NCBI GenBank assembly: GCA_903837255.1
Contig: CAILTZ010000201.1
Location: 1-10,786 of the forward strand
DNA length: 10,786 bases
From: an uncultured Pirellula sp.
Lineage (GTDB): Bacteria > Planctomycetota > Planctomycetia > Pirellulales > Pirellulaceae
Reading direction: 5' to 3'
Shown: piece after piece, positions 1 through 5,723 of the stretch
Numbering within the stretch: position 1 is the stretch's first letter
How the letters are laid out: each line of letters starts with the position of its first letter
Notes under the pieces: model-generated
Told to the model about the DNA's origin: nothing
The model's input: only the letters and a program-made list of their open reading frames with translations
Database searches by the model: none
Position numbers and translations under genes: made by a program

Positions 1-576
1 CCGAGCAAATTGATCCGACTGTTGCCAGAGTTCTTGCCGAGTCGAGACCTGTTGGAGCGTGTGAGCCTTGAGCCAGTCTCCGACCAGATCGGTGATGTGC
101 TTGACGAACTTCAGGTATCCGACCTGAGCCTCGGGAGGTGTCTGGGCGCGTTGAAAGACTTCGAGCAAGCCCACCGGGCCTTTGGGGGCAACCAGCGGTG
201 AAGTGACCAATAGAAAGGGTGTCGGGTTGGCTTCGCCGGTTTGTTCCGAGCCACTGAAAGGCGGGATCAGTTCCGGGGTCCCTTTTTGGATCAAGCGACC
301 CAAAAGGCGGCCATGGCTGATCGCTTCTTGATTTCTTGCATCGACTAGGTTTGGAGCGATATCGATGTGGTGGGCGAGGCGCAGTCCATTTTCGCCATCG
401 AGAAGCCAAACCGCACCACCTCGAGCCGCAAGGGCGTCGACAACCTTTTGGAGGACGATCGGGTAGAACTCGGAGGCCCCGACATCCGACTTTGACAATT
501 CGGCGACTTCGTTGACCAACGTGCGAATCTGCCGCTTGGTTTGTTCGACATTTTCGTCTGATGAGCCGGAAGACAT
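1..576 (-). CDS. GAF-like regulatory/efflux-adaptor protein, N-terminal part (partial)
   Basis: An open frame of 192 codons runs from an ATG at 576-574 to the left edge with no stop, so the C-terminus is missing. The protein starts MSSGSSDENVEQTKRQIRTL, a polar, probably helical lead-in. A compact alpha/beta stretch follows (about residues 30-160) with GGAVWLLDGENGLRLAHHI and later PFLLVTSPL and GPVGLLEVFQR, which resembles a GAF domain. The last visible part (QELWQQSDQFAR) looks like a helix leading to another domain. There is no signal peptide or membrane segment in the visible part. From memory, planctomycetes encode proteins with this kind of N-terminus in which GAF domains precede an HlyD-type efflux adaptor; that completion is inference, because the rest lies outside the window. 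No clear ribosome-binding site precedes the ATG, but a good promoter lies about 105 bases upstream. Confidence 0.6.
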   Translation of the reverse strand, partial: MSSGSSDENVEQTKRQIRTLVNEVAELSKSDVGASEFYPIVLQKVVDALAARGGAVWLLDGENGLRLAHHIDIAPNLVDARNQEAISHGRLLGRLIQKGTPELIPPFSGSEQTGEANPTPFLLVTSPLVAPKGPVGLLEVFQRAQTPPEAQVGYLKFVKHITDLVGDWLKAHTLQQVSTRQELWQQSDQFAR

Positions 577-681
577 TGCAAACCAATCTGGGAAAGGTTG
601 AGGAAAGCTAGTTTAAGCAGATCTAATGCTGGGTCTCCATCCAAAAAGCTGAAAGAGGATTTTTGGAGGAAGACTACCTGA

Positions 682-709
682 GTTATAAGACGACGCGAAC
701 GAGTGACAA
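682..709 (-). promoter_or_regulatory. sigma70-type promoter for the leftmost gene
   Basis: On the minus strand, TTGTCA (709-704, five of six matches to TTGACA) is followed after 16 bases by TATAAC (687-682, five of six matches to TATAAT). Transcription would start near 675 and give a leader of about 100 bases before the ATG at 576. This is the best two-box promoter I found in the window. The hexamers are seen directly; activity is inferred. Confidence 0.5.
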
Positions 710-872
710 TCGGCAAAAAAACATAAATCATTCTAACGTTTTTTCATTCGGCTTGGAGTTCGTCGGTTTGATAGGTTTTCATGATATTTCGACACTTACC
801 CCGTGACTTTTCCAAATTGCAGCTTTTTTGATGAAAGGCGACCGGTCATGGTTCCGCAAAAAGCGGAGTCCG

Positions 873-883
873 ATTCCAGGAAT
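873..883. repeat. 11-bp palindrome centred on A (ATTCCAGGAAT)
   Basis: ATTCC and GGAAT pair perfectly around one central A. It directly follows the hairpin at 853-867 and precedes the inverted copy of TTTGCTAGC at 884-892. It has the same odd-centred architecture as the GC-rich palindromes at 1481-1493 and 1556-1568, though it is AT-richer and shorter, so chance is possible. Confidence 0.3.
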
Positions 884-1060
884 GCTAGCAAAACCCAGCC
901 TCCGGGAAGTGTCCGACAAAGGTTCCTGGCACGAAGTCGAGGGTTCTCCGGCGGCAATCTGGACCGCTGATGGACGCTGATGGAGCGATGATCGAATTGA
1001 CCACCCCCTGAAACAACGTCCACCGAGTCGATCATGTCCGCTGCCAACGCATTCATTCCT

Positions 1061-1201
1061 GTCAACACAGTCAATACAGTCCAAAAACCCACGAGCAGAC
1101 CAACGCGGCGCAGGAACCCCCGCAGCTGTTCCGTCTGCCGGCTCCCCGGCTTCTTCCACTTCAAAAATCAACAATCATCACTCGACAATCATCAATCCAT
1201 C
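1061..1201. repeat. composite intergenic repeat, copy 1
   Basis: This unit has a head (1061-1089, GTCAACACAGTCAAT then a C/A-rich run ending AAAAACC), a 62-base variable middle, and a tail (1152-1201). The head matches 1377-1405 at 26 of 29 positions. The tail matches 1416-1465 at 48 of 50 positions, with the last 36 bases (1166-1201) identical. The tail itself contains ACAATCATCA twice, at 1171-1180 and 1185-1194. The variable middle is GC-rich and is reduced to about 10 bases in copy 2. Frames read on the minus strand begin with a similar MLIFEVEEA/MLIVELEDA peptide in the two copies, but then diverge in frame, so I read this as DNA-level repetition and not as a gene family. Confidence 0.8.
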
Positions 1202-1300
1202 CCTCGCGATGCTGTGCGGTCATGCCTGTCACCTCTGACCTCCCGCCAAGGTTCACTCGCTACAGCCGCCTGCGGCGGGCGCGATGGGTTTTGGACAGTG

Positions 1301-1370
1301 TTGACTGGATTGACCGTGTTGACTGGATTGACGGCGGACGTTGTTGACCTCGTTGACAGTGTCCACTCTG
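1301..1370. repeat. degenerate TTGACNNNN nonamer array
   Basis: Nine-base units beginning TTGAC follow one another: TTGACTGGA, TTGACCGTG, TTGACTGGA and TTGACGGCG (1301-1336), then after a short interruption TTGACCTCG and TTGACAGTG (1344-1361) and the related TCCACTCTG (1362-1370). The 17 bases GTGTTGACTGGATTGAC occur twice in tandem (1298-1314 and 1316-1332). The array follows GGGTTTTGGACA (1287-1298), so it resembles the heads of the flanking repeats in the opposite orientation, which carry GTCAACACA nonamers. Confidence 0.75.
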
Positions 1371-1382
1371 TCCGCTGTCAAC
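1352..1382. repeat. inverted repeat at the junction of the array and copy 2
   Basis: GTTGACAG (1352-1359) and CTGTCAAC (1375-1382) are exact reverse complements separated by 15 bases. A wider pairing of 1307-1323 with 1377-1393 has 16 of 17 positions complementary. A long stem-loop could therefore form where the forward nonamer array meets the reverse-oriented copy 2. Confidence 0.6.
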
Positions 1383-1465
1383 ACAGTCAATCCATTCAAA
1401 AAACCAATGACGGCGTCTTCCAGTTCAACAATCAACAATCATCACTCGACAATCATCAATCCATC
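1377..1465. repeat. composite intergenic repeat, copy 2
   Basis: This is the second direct copy of the head-and-tail unit. The head (1377-1405) differs from copy 1 at three positions and the tail (1416-1465) at two, both in its first third. The middle is about 10 bases against 62 in copy 1, so the copies differ by an insertion or deletion between conserved ends. It ends just before the palindrome at 1481-1493. Confidence 0.8.
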
Positions 1466-1480
1466 GCTGGATAAAACTCG

Positions 1481-1493
1481 GGGGACAGTCCCC
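1481..1493. repeat. REP-like palindrome GGGGACAGTCCCC
   Basis: GGGGAC and GTCCCC pair perfectly around a single A. Short GC-rich odd-centred palindromes of this sort recur between genes in many bacteria and are often mobilised by IS200-like REP-associated transposases. No such transposase is in the window, so that link is inference. Confidence 0.45.
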
Positions 1494-1555
1494 GGGTATT
1501 CCAGTCACCAATGGCGGCTTTGCTAGCTTTGAGGGCCGCTAAGACCCTGCAATCA

Positions 1556-1568
1556 GGTGCCAGGCACC
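1556..1568. repeat. REP-like palindrome GGTGCCAGGCACC
   Basis: GGTGCC and GGCACC pair perfectly around a single A, with the same 6-1-6 design as the palindrome 75 bases upstream. It lies between two direct copies of TTTGCTAGC (1519-1527 and 1586-1594), which might mark the ends of a small unit. Mobility is not shown by the sequence. Confidence 0.45.
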
Positions 1569-1640
1569 CGGTGAACAGGGTGATGTTTGCTAGCGTTCAG
1601 TAAGTCATCCAAAAAAGTTTAAAACTCTTTCGCAAAATGC

Positions 1641-1669
1641 TTGGACCAAACCCCAGGCTTCGCTAAACT
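1641..1669 (+). promoter_or_regulatory. possible promoter of the alpha-CTD gene
   Basis: TTGGAC (1641-1646) and TAAACT (1664-1669) are 17 bases apart, the best spacing for a sigma70 promoter, but each box matches the consensus only partly. GCTAAAC occurs at 1662-1668 and again at 1679-1685. Transcription from here would give a leader of roughly 60 bases before the ATG at 1737. Confidence 0.3.
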
Positions 1670-1736
1670 ACCCACCGGGCTAAACCCCAAAGCGTCTCTC
1701 GTTTTTCCATGCTCGTCTTACACGGAAGTAAAGAAC

Positions 1737-2000
1737 ATGACTCGAATTCCTATCAGCCAAGCGGACGAACAAGCTCGGCAACTGCAAGCGAACCTCGATC
1801 TGAGCACCGCCGAAATCGGACTCCAAGTCCGTACGACGAACTGCTTGGAAGAAAAAGGAATTTTCACCGTACGCCAGTTGCTCAAAGCCAGCCCAGAAAC
1901 CCTGCTGAGCATCGCGAACTTCGGTGACAAAACCCTTGAAGAAGTCTACCTTGCCTTGGAAAAGTACGGCTACTACCGAACTTGGCGCAAACCTCGATAA
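1737..2000 (+). CDS. stand-alone RNA polymerase alpha C-terminal-domain protein
   Basis: This 87-residue protein consists almost entirely of the DNA-binding C-terminal domain of RNA polymerase alpha and has no assembly (N-terminal) domain. LQVRTTNCLEEKGIFTV (29-45) and NFGDKTLEEV (61-70) match the two helix-turn segments of the family. Compared with E. coli alpha, the DNA-contact residues R265, N268, C269, G296 and K298 correspond to R32, N35, C36, G63 and K65, all kept; S299 is replaced by T66. I chose the ATG at 1737 because GGAAG (1724-1728) lies 8 bases before it and the preceding residues in an upstream TTG-started reading (from 1641) look non-conserved. The stop is 7 bases before the next gene, suggesting cotranscription. 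It is probably a cytoplasmic nucleoid- or promoter-binding protein; a direct role in transcription is inferred, not shown. Confidence 0.85.
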   Translation: MTRIPISQADEQARQLQANLDLSTAEIGLQVRTTNCLEEKGIFTVRQLLKASPETLLSIANFGDKTLEEVYLALEKYGYYRTWRKPR

Positions 2001-2007
2001 AACGCCT

Positions 2008-3864
2008 GTGCTTGCCAAGCCCGCCTACTGGCTTTCGTTACTTGCCTACCTTGTGACTCTCGCCTGTGGTCCCCTTGCCCTGGGGACTACAGCCTTCGGG
2101 CAATCACCTGACGAGGCAACTCTGGCGTTTCTGAGCAAGCTTCGCTCTATCGAAAAGTTCGCTACCAACAACGCTCGCCCCAGCGGCCCCCCATCCGATA
2201 CCGACTCGTCGGTTGCCGACGTCCCCTCGCCGCAACGACTCGCCGAACTTTTTGAGCTGGCTCTGAGACCAAGCCCCACGGACAGAAATCGTTTCTTTCT
2301 CGCAGACTCCACGCCGCGACGTAAACAGCGCCGCGATCGACTTAAGGATGCCCTGCAGTCCGCAGGCTTGCTCGAAGAACTAATCGCCCTGGCCCAACCT
2401 CACGCAACCGCCCAACCCCCTCATGAGCTTAGCCCTAGGGTGGGGAGTCGCGGCGGACTCTTAGACCCTGCCCAGGCACTTCTCACGATTCTCAGCGAAC
2501 CGTCCGAGAAAGCAAACGCCGAGGATGCGATTCAGGTCAAACGCTCCAGTGCGAACTTTCCCCTGCTGGGCTGGGGACCGGGTACTTACCAATCGGCACG
2601 CAGCGAGCATTTTGCAATCGCCTCCCAAGCCGGGGAGAAACCGACTGCAGAAGTCGCAACAGCTTGCGAATGGATCTTCAGCGTTTGGCACGCGCTCTTC
2701 GGGGATCGCTTTGAGTTTCCTAACGGGGAAACCCAAGCCTTCCGTGTGGTTCTGTTTAGAAACCGCGAAGCCTATGTGCGGGCTTTGAAAACAATCGAGC
2801 CTCGGATATCGATCTCGACCGGATACTATAGCCCCGAACATCGAATGGCTTTCTTTTATTGGGATGGCCAAAAATCTATTCCGACCCTAGTCCATGAATT
2901 GACTCATCAATTCTTCGATGCAACCGCTACTCAAACCGCCCGCTTCAACGCCGAGAGCGACCCAGGAGCTTGGGCCATCGAGGCCGTTGCGCTCTACATG
3001 GAATCGTGGTCCGAGGAGCATCTCGGCGGCCTGAGCATCGTGGACATCGGAGGCTGGGATGCACCCCGACTCCAAGCGGGCCGCTTCAGGCGCCTGCGAG
3101 ACCAGTACTGGATTCCTTGGGATGAATTTTCCATGGCCGATGGCAAACGCCTCAGGGCCGATCCCGACGTGGCCGCTTGGTATTCCCAAGCTTGTGGGCT
3201 GGCTCATTTTTGGCTCGATGCAGATCCGACTTCTCGCGATCGCTTTTTGAGTTATCTGCAAGATGTCTACCAAGGGCAGGGGGGCAAAGCCTCAAGCACC
3301 CTTACCGATGATGACTCGCTTCGGACTGCTTACGACCAATACTTGCTCACAGGCTCGAACCCAGCCGGCGATCCGCTTGCGAATTTCCTTGTGCGACCGG
3401 GATTCATGCGCCGAAACGAGATCGTCCTTACGCGCTGTCCGATCGAAAACCAAACGCTGTTGCACTGGCCGCTTAGGCTCAGGAAACTCGCATGGCTCGA
3501 TCTGGGATTTACTCAGATCGACGACGAACTCTTCGCCCAAGCCGAATCAACGCCTTGGGATGTCTCACGGCTAAACCTCGAATCGACGAAACTGAGCGAT
3601 GCATCGCTAATCGCCATCGCTTCGATGAAGAGTCTCACCGAATTGGACATAAGTGGCTGCAAGGTAACCGACGCGGGACTGGAGGCATTGTCCAAGCATC
3701 CAAATTTAAAGCAGTTGTGGCTTACAAACACCAGCGTCACCGATCGCTCGATTGAGGTCCTATTGTCGCTGCCCAAACTCGAGCGCCTAGAAGCCAGCGG
3801 CTCGCTCTCGGTCGAAGGCTATCAAGAGCTGCTTAAGAAAAAGCCAAGGCTCAAGAAGCCTTAG
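2008..3864 (+). CDS. secreted peptidase-MA-like (gluzincin) protein with C-terminal leucine-rich repeats
   Basis: The 618-residue product begins with a signal peptide-like stretch (WLSLLAYLVTLACGPLALG, about residues 7-25) and should be exported. A low-complexity, helix-rich part follows to about residue 170. A metallopeptidase-like domain spans about 180-430: VHELTHQF supplies the HExxH zinc motif (H296, E297, H300), and WAIEAVALYME offers E325 as the third ligand, as in the peptidase MA-like/DUF1570 group common in planctomycetes. From about residue 485 to the end there are five or so leucine-rich repeats (LAWLDLGFTQI, SRLNLESTKL, LTELDISGCKV, LKQLWLTNTSV, LERLEASGSL). I chose the GTG at 2008 because it puts the signal peptide at the N-terminus and avoids overlap; the frame is also open from a GTG at 1924, which would overlap the alpha-CTD gene by 77 bases. 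Substrate unknown; the repeats probably bind a protein or polysaccharide. Confidence 0.8.
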   Translation: MLAKPAYWLSLLAYLVTLACGPLALGTTAFGQSPDEATLAFLSKLRSIEKFATNNARPSGPPSDTDSSVADVPSPQRLAELFELALRPSPTDRNRFFLADSTPRRKQRRDRLKDALQSAGLLEELIALAQPHATAQPPHELSPRVGSRGGLLDPAQALLTILSEPSEKANAEDAIQVKRSSANFPLLGWGPGTYQSARSEHFAIASQAGEKPTAEVATACEWIFSVWHALFGDRFEFPNGETQAFRVVLFRNREAYVRALKTIEPRISISTGYYSPEHRMAFFYWDGQKSIPTLVHELTHQFFDATATQTARFNAESDPGAWAIEAVALYMESWSEEHLGGLSIVDIGGWDAPRLQAGRFRRLRDQYWIPWDEFSMADGKRLRADPDVAAWYSQACGLAHFWLDADPTSRDRFLSYLQDVYQGQGGKASSTLTDDDSLRTAYDQYLLTGSNPAGDPLANFLVRPGFMRRNEIVLTRCPIENQTLLHWPLRLRKLAWLDLGFTQIDDELFAQAESTPWDVSRLNLESTKLSDASLIAIASMKSLTELDISGCKVTDAGLEALSKHPNLKQLWLTNTSVTDRSIEVLLSLPKLERLEASGSLSVEGYQELLKKKPRLKKP

Positions 3865-3896
3865 TCGGATCAGTCGGATCAGTCCGATCTATTTTT
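3865..3896 (+). terminator. possible terminator between convergent genes
   Basis: After the stop of the peptidase gene, TCGGATCAG occurs twice in tandem (3865-3873 and 3874-3882). The second copy forms TCGGA-TCAG-TCCGA (3874-3887), a 5-bp stem followed by TCTATTTTTT (3888-3897). The stem is short, so termination may be weak. The T run also encodes the final lysines and part of the stop of the carbonic anhydrase gene on the other strand. Confidence 0.35.
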
Positions 3897-4749
3897 TGAG
3901 TTCCATGCACACGGCGATCTCTTTGGCAATCGCCTGAAGTTCCTGTGGGTTCTTCGGTGCAGAGCCGAAGGCATGAGCATCGTAAGCTTCCTCGGCGTTT
4001 CGGATCGGTGTTGCATTGACGGTCGACCAAGACATATCGTAGACCGAGTAAGACACAGCCAACCCCTTAGTCACCGCGTTGACTTCGCGCTGCAGATCGT
4101 AAGCGGTAAAGGCACTATTGACAAAGCAAGAAGCGTTGATGAGCCAATCCTTGTACTGTTTGTTCTTGGAAATCTTCGAGCCGTAAACGACTTCTAAAGC
4201 CTCAGCTGCGCTACGAACGCTGACCATGATCCGATCGATGATCGTCCGAACCGGATGACTGAATGCGACTTCGGCGAAGCTCGATGGAGAGAGATAGACG
4301 TTGACCGCCGCGCCGACGGCTCCGCAACTGGTGTGCCCAAGCACGATCACGCTCTGGAGTGATTCCCTCAAGGCTGTGGCTGCGTAATCGATGCTGCCGA
4401 TGCATTCGAGCCCCAGAACGTTTCCGGCCACTCGAACAACAAAAAGATCGTTCGACGAGCAATCGAAGATATGTTCGATCGGTACACGGGCATCGGCGCA
4501 ACCTAGCACTGCGGCATACGGCGAGTGCATTTGCGCAAGTCCCGTGACGATGGGGATTCCCAGTTGCACCGGTGAAATCGGAACCACCATCGATTCGACT
4601 TTCTTGCCATCCTGCACCGCTTGTAGGTGATTGACCATCGTATAAAAGCGGCAGTTTCCCTGGTGGAGGGTTTTCAGAGCTTCCTTATTGTTCTTCGGAC
4701 GCTTGAGTTCCAGTGGTGCATACGGGTCAAAACGGTAGATGATATCCAT
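3889..4749 (-). CDS. beta-class carbonic anhydrase
   Basis: The 286-residue protein would interconvert CO2 and bicarbonate with a zinc ion. The beta-class signature is complete: CADAR gives the zinc ligand C84 and the catalytic D86-R88 pair, and HTSCGAV gives H139 and C142. VVRVAGNV and GSIDYAA between them are typical of the fold. No signal peptide is evident, so it is probably cytoplasmic. It is longer than the usual beta enzymes of about 200-220 residues because of a roughly 70-residue N-terminal lead-in and a longer C-terminal part. The ATG at 4749 lies 14 bases after the stop of the bestrophin gene, with GGAA about 10 bases upstream, so the two are almost certainly one transcript. Which beta subtype it is cannot be told by eye. 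Confidence 0.93.
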   Translation of the reverse strand: MDIIYRFDPYAPLELKRPKNNKEALKTLHQGNCRFYTMVNHLQAVQDGKKVESMVVPISPVQLGIPIVTGLAQMHSPYAAVLGCADARVPIEHIFDCSSNDLFVVRVAGNVLGLECIGSIDYAATALRESLQSVIVLGHTSCGAVGAAVNVYLSPSSFAEVAFSHPVRTIIDRIMVSVRSAAEALEVVYGSKISKNKQYKDWLINASCFVNSAFTAYDLQREVNAVTKGLAVSYSVYDMSWSTVNATPIRNAEEAYDAHAFGSAPKNPQELQAIAKEIAVCMELKK

Positions 4750-4763
4750 GGTGCATTTCCGAG

Positions 4764-5627
4764 TTATGCCTTCGAGGGTTCACTGAATTCTCTTCGGCTA
4801 TTGTAAAAAATTTCTTCAACGGAGTTGGCGATTGTCTGCGACATGCCTTCGAGATCCAAATCGTCTTCATCAAACCCAAAGGGTTCTTCGACGTGTTCGG
4901 CAACGACCTCCATTCCTACCATGAAGTAGGATACGACAATCGTCAGCGGTAGCGTCCACCACATGAAGTCATGGACGAGCCCCCAGGGCAGCGTGAACAA
5001 AAATAAAAAGATGCATTGTCGGGCGAATATTCGATACGATTGAACCATGGGAGTTTTGGCGATTCGTTCGCAAGCTCCGCATATGTCCATCAGCTTGGCC
5101 GTTTCGCAATCGAGGATTCGCAGCAGATCGCGGTCAAAAGGTTTGTCGGCAAGACGACTGCTGATCCATCGGTAGATGTCTTGGGAGATCGCCAATGGCA
5201 CATGCGTCGGCGTCGCCCCTTGAAAGATCGGCCCAGCGTAGGTCTCTTTGCGCAAATGACACGTCAGCGCCCTGGGGAACTCCGACAAGTGCCTGCAGAG
5301 AAATCGCCGCTGGTCCGAGGTTAGATCGGGAAAGAACTCCTGAATCTTGATGGCCAAGTTCCTGCTGCAGTTGATCAGGCTGCCCCACAGCGTTCGGGCT
5401 TCCCACCAACGTGCGTACGCAGCATTGGTTCGAAAGACCAGTAGCCATCCAAGCACGAGAGAAAGGGCTGCGTGCAAGTCCGACGGAGTGTCGCCAATAC
5501 CGGCATAGCTGGTATACTCTTTGACGATCGGAAAAAGTGCGTAGAGCCCCATCGCAAGTGCGATCGAGCCGATCGTCATGAGTGTTCTTGACCTGAAGAG
5601 TGGATAAAGAGTGTCTTGAATTGGCAT
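4764..5627 (-). CDS. bestrophin-family anion channel
   Basis: The 287-residue product matches the bestrophin (former UPF0187) family in order and length. After a first membrane segment (about 15-34), the segment at 52-66 runs into FRTNAAYARWWEAR (65-78), the family hallmark. ERIAKTPMVQSYRIFARQ follows, then two hydrophobic segments (IFLFLFTLPWGLV and WWTLPLTIVVSYFMVGMEV), and the cytoplasmic signature AEHVEEPFGFDEDDLDLEG with an acidic run like the calcium-clasp region of animal bestrophins. Family members form pentameric channels; bacterial ones studied can conduct anions or cations, so selectivity is open. I use the ATG at 5627; a TTG at 5636 would add three residues. It is the first gene of a two-gene unit with carbonic anhydrase, which favours bicarbonate as the relevant ion, by inference. 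Confidence 0.88.
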   Translation of the reverse strand: MPIQDTLYPLFRSRTLMTIGSIALAMGLYALFPIVKEYTSYAGIGDTPSDLHAALSLVLGWLLVFRTNAAYARWWEARTLWGSLINCSRNLAIKIQEFFPDLTSDQRRFLCRHLSEFPRALTCHLRKETYAGPIFQGATPTHVPLAISQDIYRWISSRLADKPFDRDLLRILDCETAKLMDICGACERIAKTPMVQSYRIFARQCIFLFLFTLPWGLVHDFMWWTLPLTIVVSYFMVGMEVVAEHVEEPFGFDEDDLDLEGMSQTIANSVEEIFYNSRREFSEPSKA

Positions 5628-5723
5628 ACCAATCAAGATACTTTAGCAGGTCAAATAATCCACCCCCCTTTTTTTGCCATTTCCAAATAGCTGAACAGCA
5701 ACTTCATTTTCTAGGCCTTTCCT
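5628..5723. promoter_or_regulatory. divergent promoter region between bestrophin and SDR genes
   Basis: These 96 bases separate two divergent operons and must contain both promoters. I could not pick convincing boxes for either direction. A run of six C followed by seven T lies at 5663-5675. No clear Shine-Dalgarno precedes either start codon. Confidence 0.4.

Larger units (their letters stand above)
577..1736. other. 1.1-kb intergenic region without a convincing gene
   Basis: This stretch lies between the divergent leftmost gene and the alpha-CTD gene. Open frames of 61-146 codons cross it on both strands, but they overlap one another, change frame between repeat copies and resemble no family I know, so I call none of them. 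From left to right it holds the leader and promoter of the leftmost gene, a small hairpin at 853-867 (TCCGC, five A, GCGGA), a palindrome at 873-883, repeat copy 1 (1061-1201), a GC hairpin at 1266-1278 (CCGCC, TGC, GGCGG), a TTGAC nonamer array, repeat copy 2 (1377-1465), two GC-rich palindromes and a promoter-like pair at 1641-1669. The nine bases TTTGCTAGC occur at 1519-1527 and 1586-1594 and inverted at 884-892. It reads as a landing or decay zone for small repeats. Confidence 0.6.

Noticed and set aside
345..731. 128-codon minus-strand open frame
   Set aside because: It overlaps the better-supported gene at 1-576 in another frame, and its second half is arginine/serine-rich out-of-frame translation of that gene.
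779..1174. 131-codon minus-strand open frame starting in repeat copy 1
   Set aside because: It starts inside the repeat, resembles no family, and the corresponding frame in copy 2 diverges after about nine residues.
1061..1465. CRISPR array
   Set aside because: Only two long direct copies with unequal middles exist; there are no regular spacers and no cas genes.
1034..1474. 146-codon plus-strand open frame across both repeats
   Set aside because: It is a read-through of nine-base repeats, giving LTGLTVLTG-like peptides; openness follows from the repeat period and not from coding selection.
1641..1736. Upstream TTG start extending the alpha-CTD protein by 32 residues
   Set aside because: The extension is proline-rich and unlike the family, while the ATG at 1737 has GGAAG at a good distance.
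1924..2007. GTG start at 1924 for the peptidase-like protein
   Set aside because: It would overlap the alpha-CTD gene by 77 bases and place a 35-residue polar stretch before the signal peptide; it remains possible.
5663..5675. Six C then seven T as a phase-variation tract
   Set aside because: It is too short and lies outside any identified promoter spacer; no evidence of slippage can be seen in one sequence.
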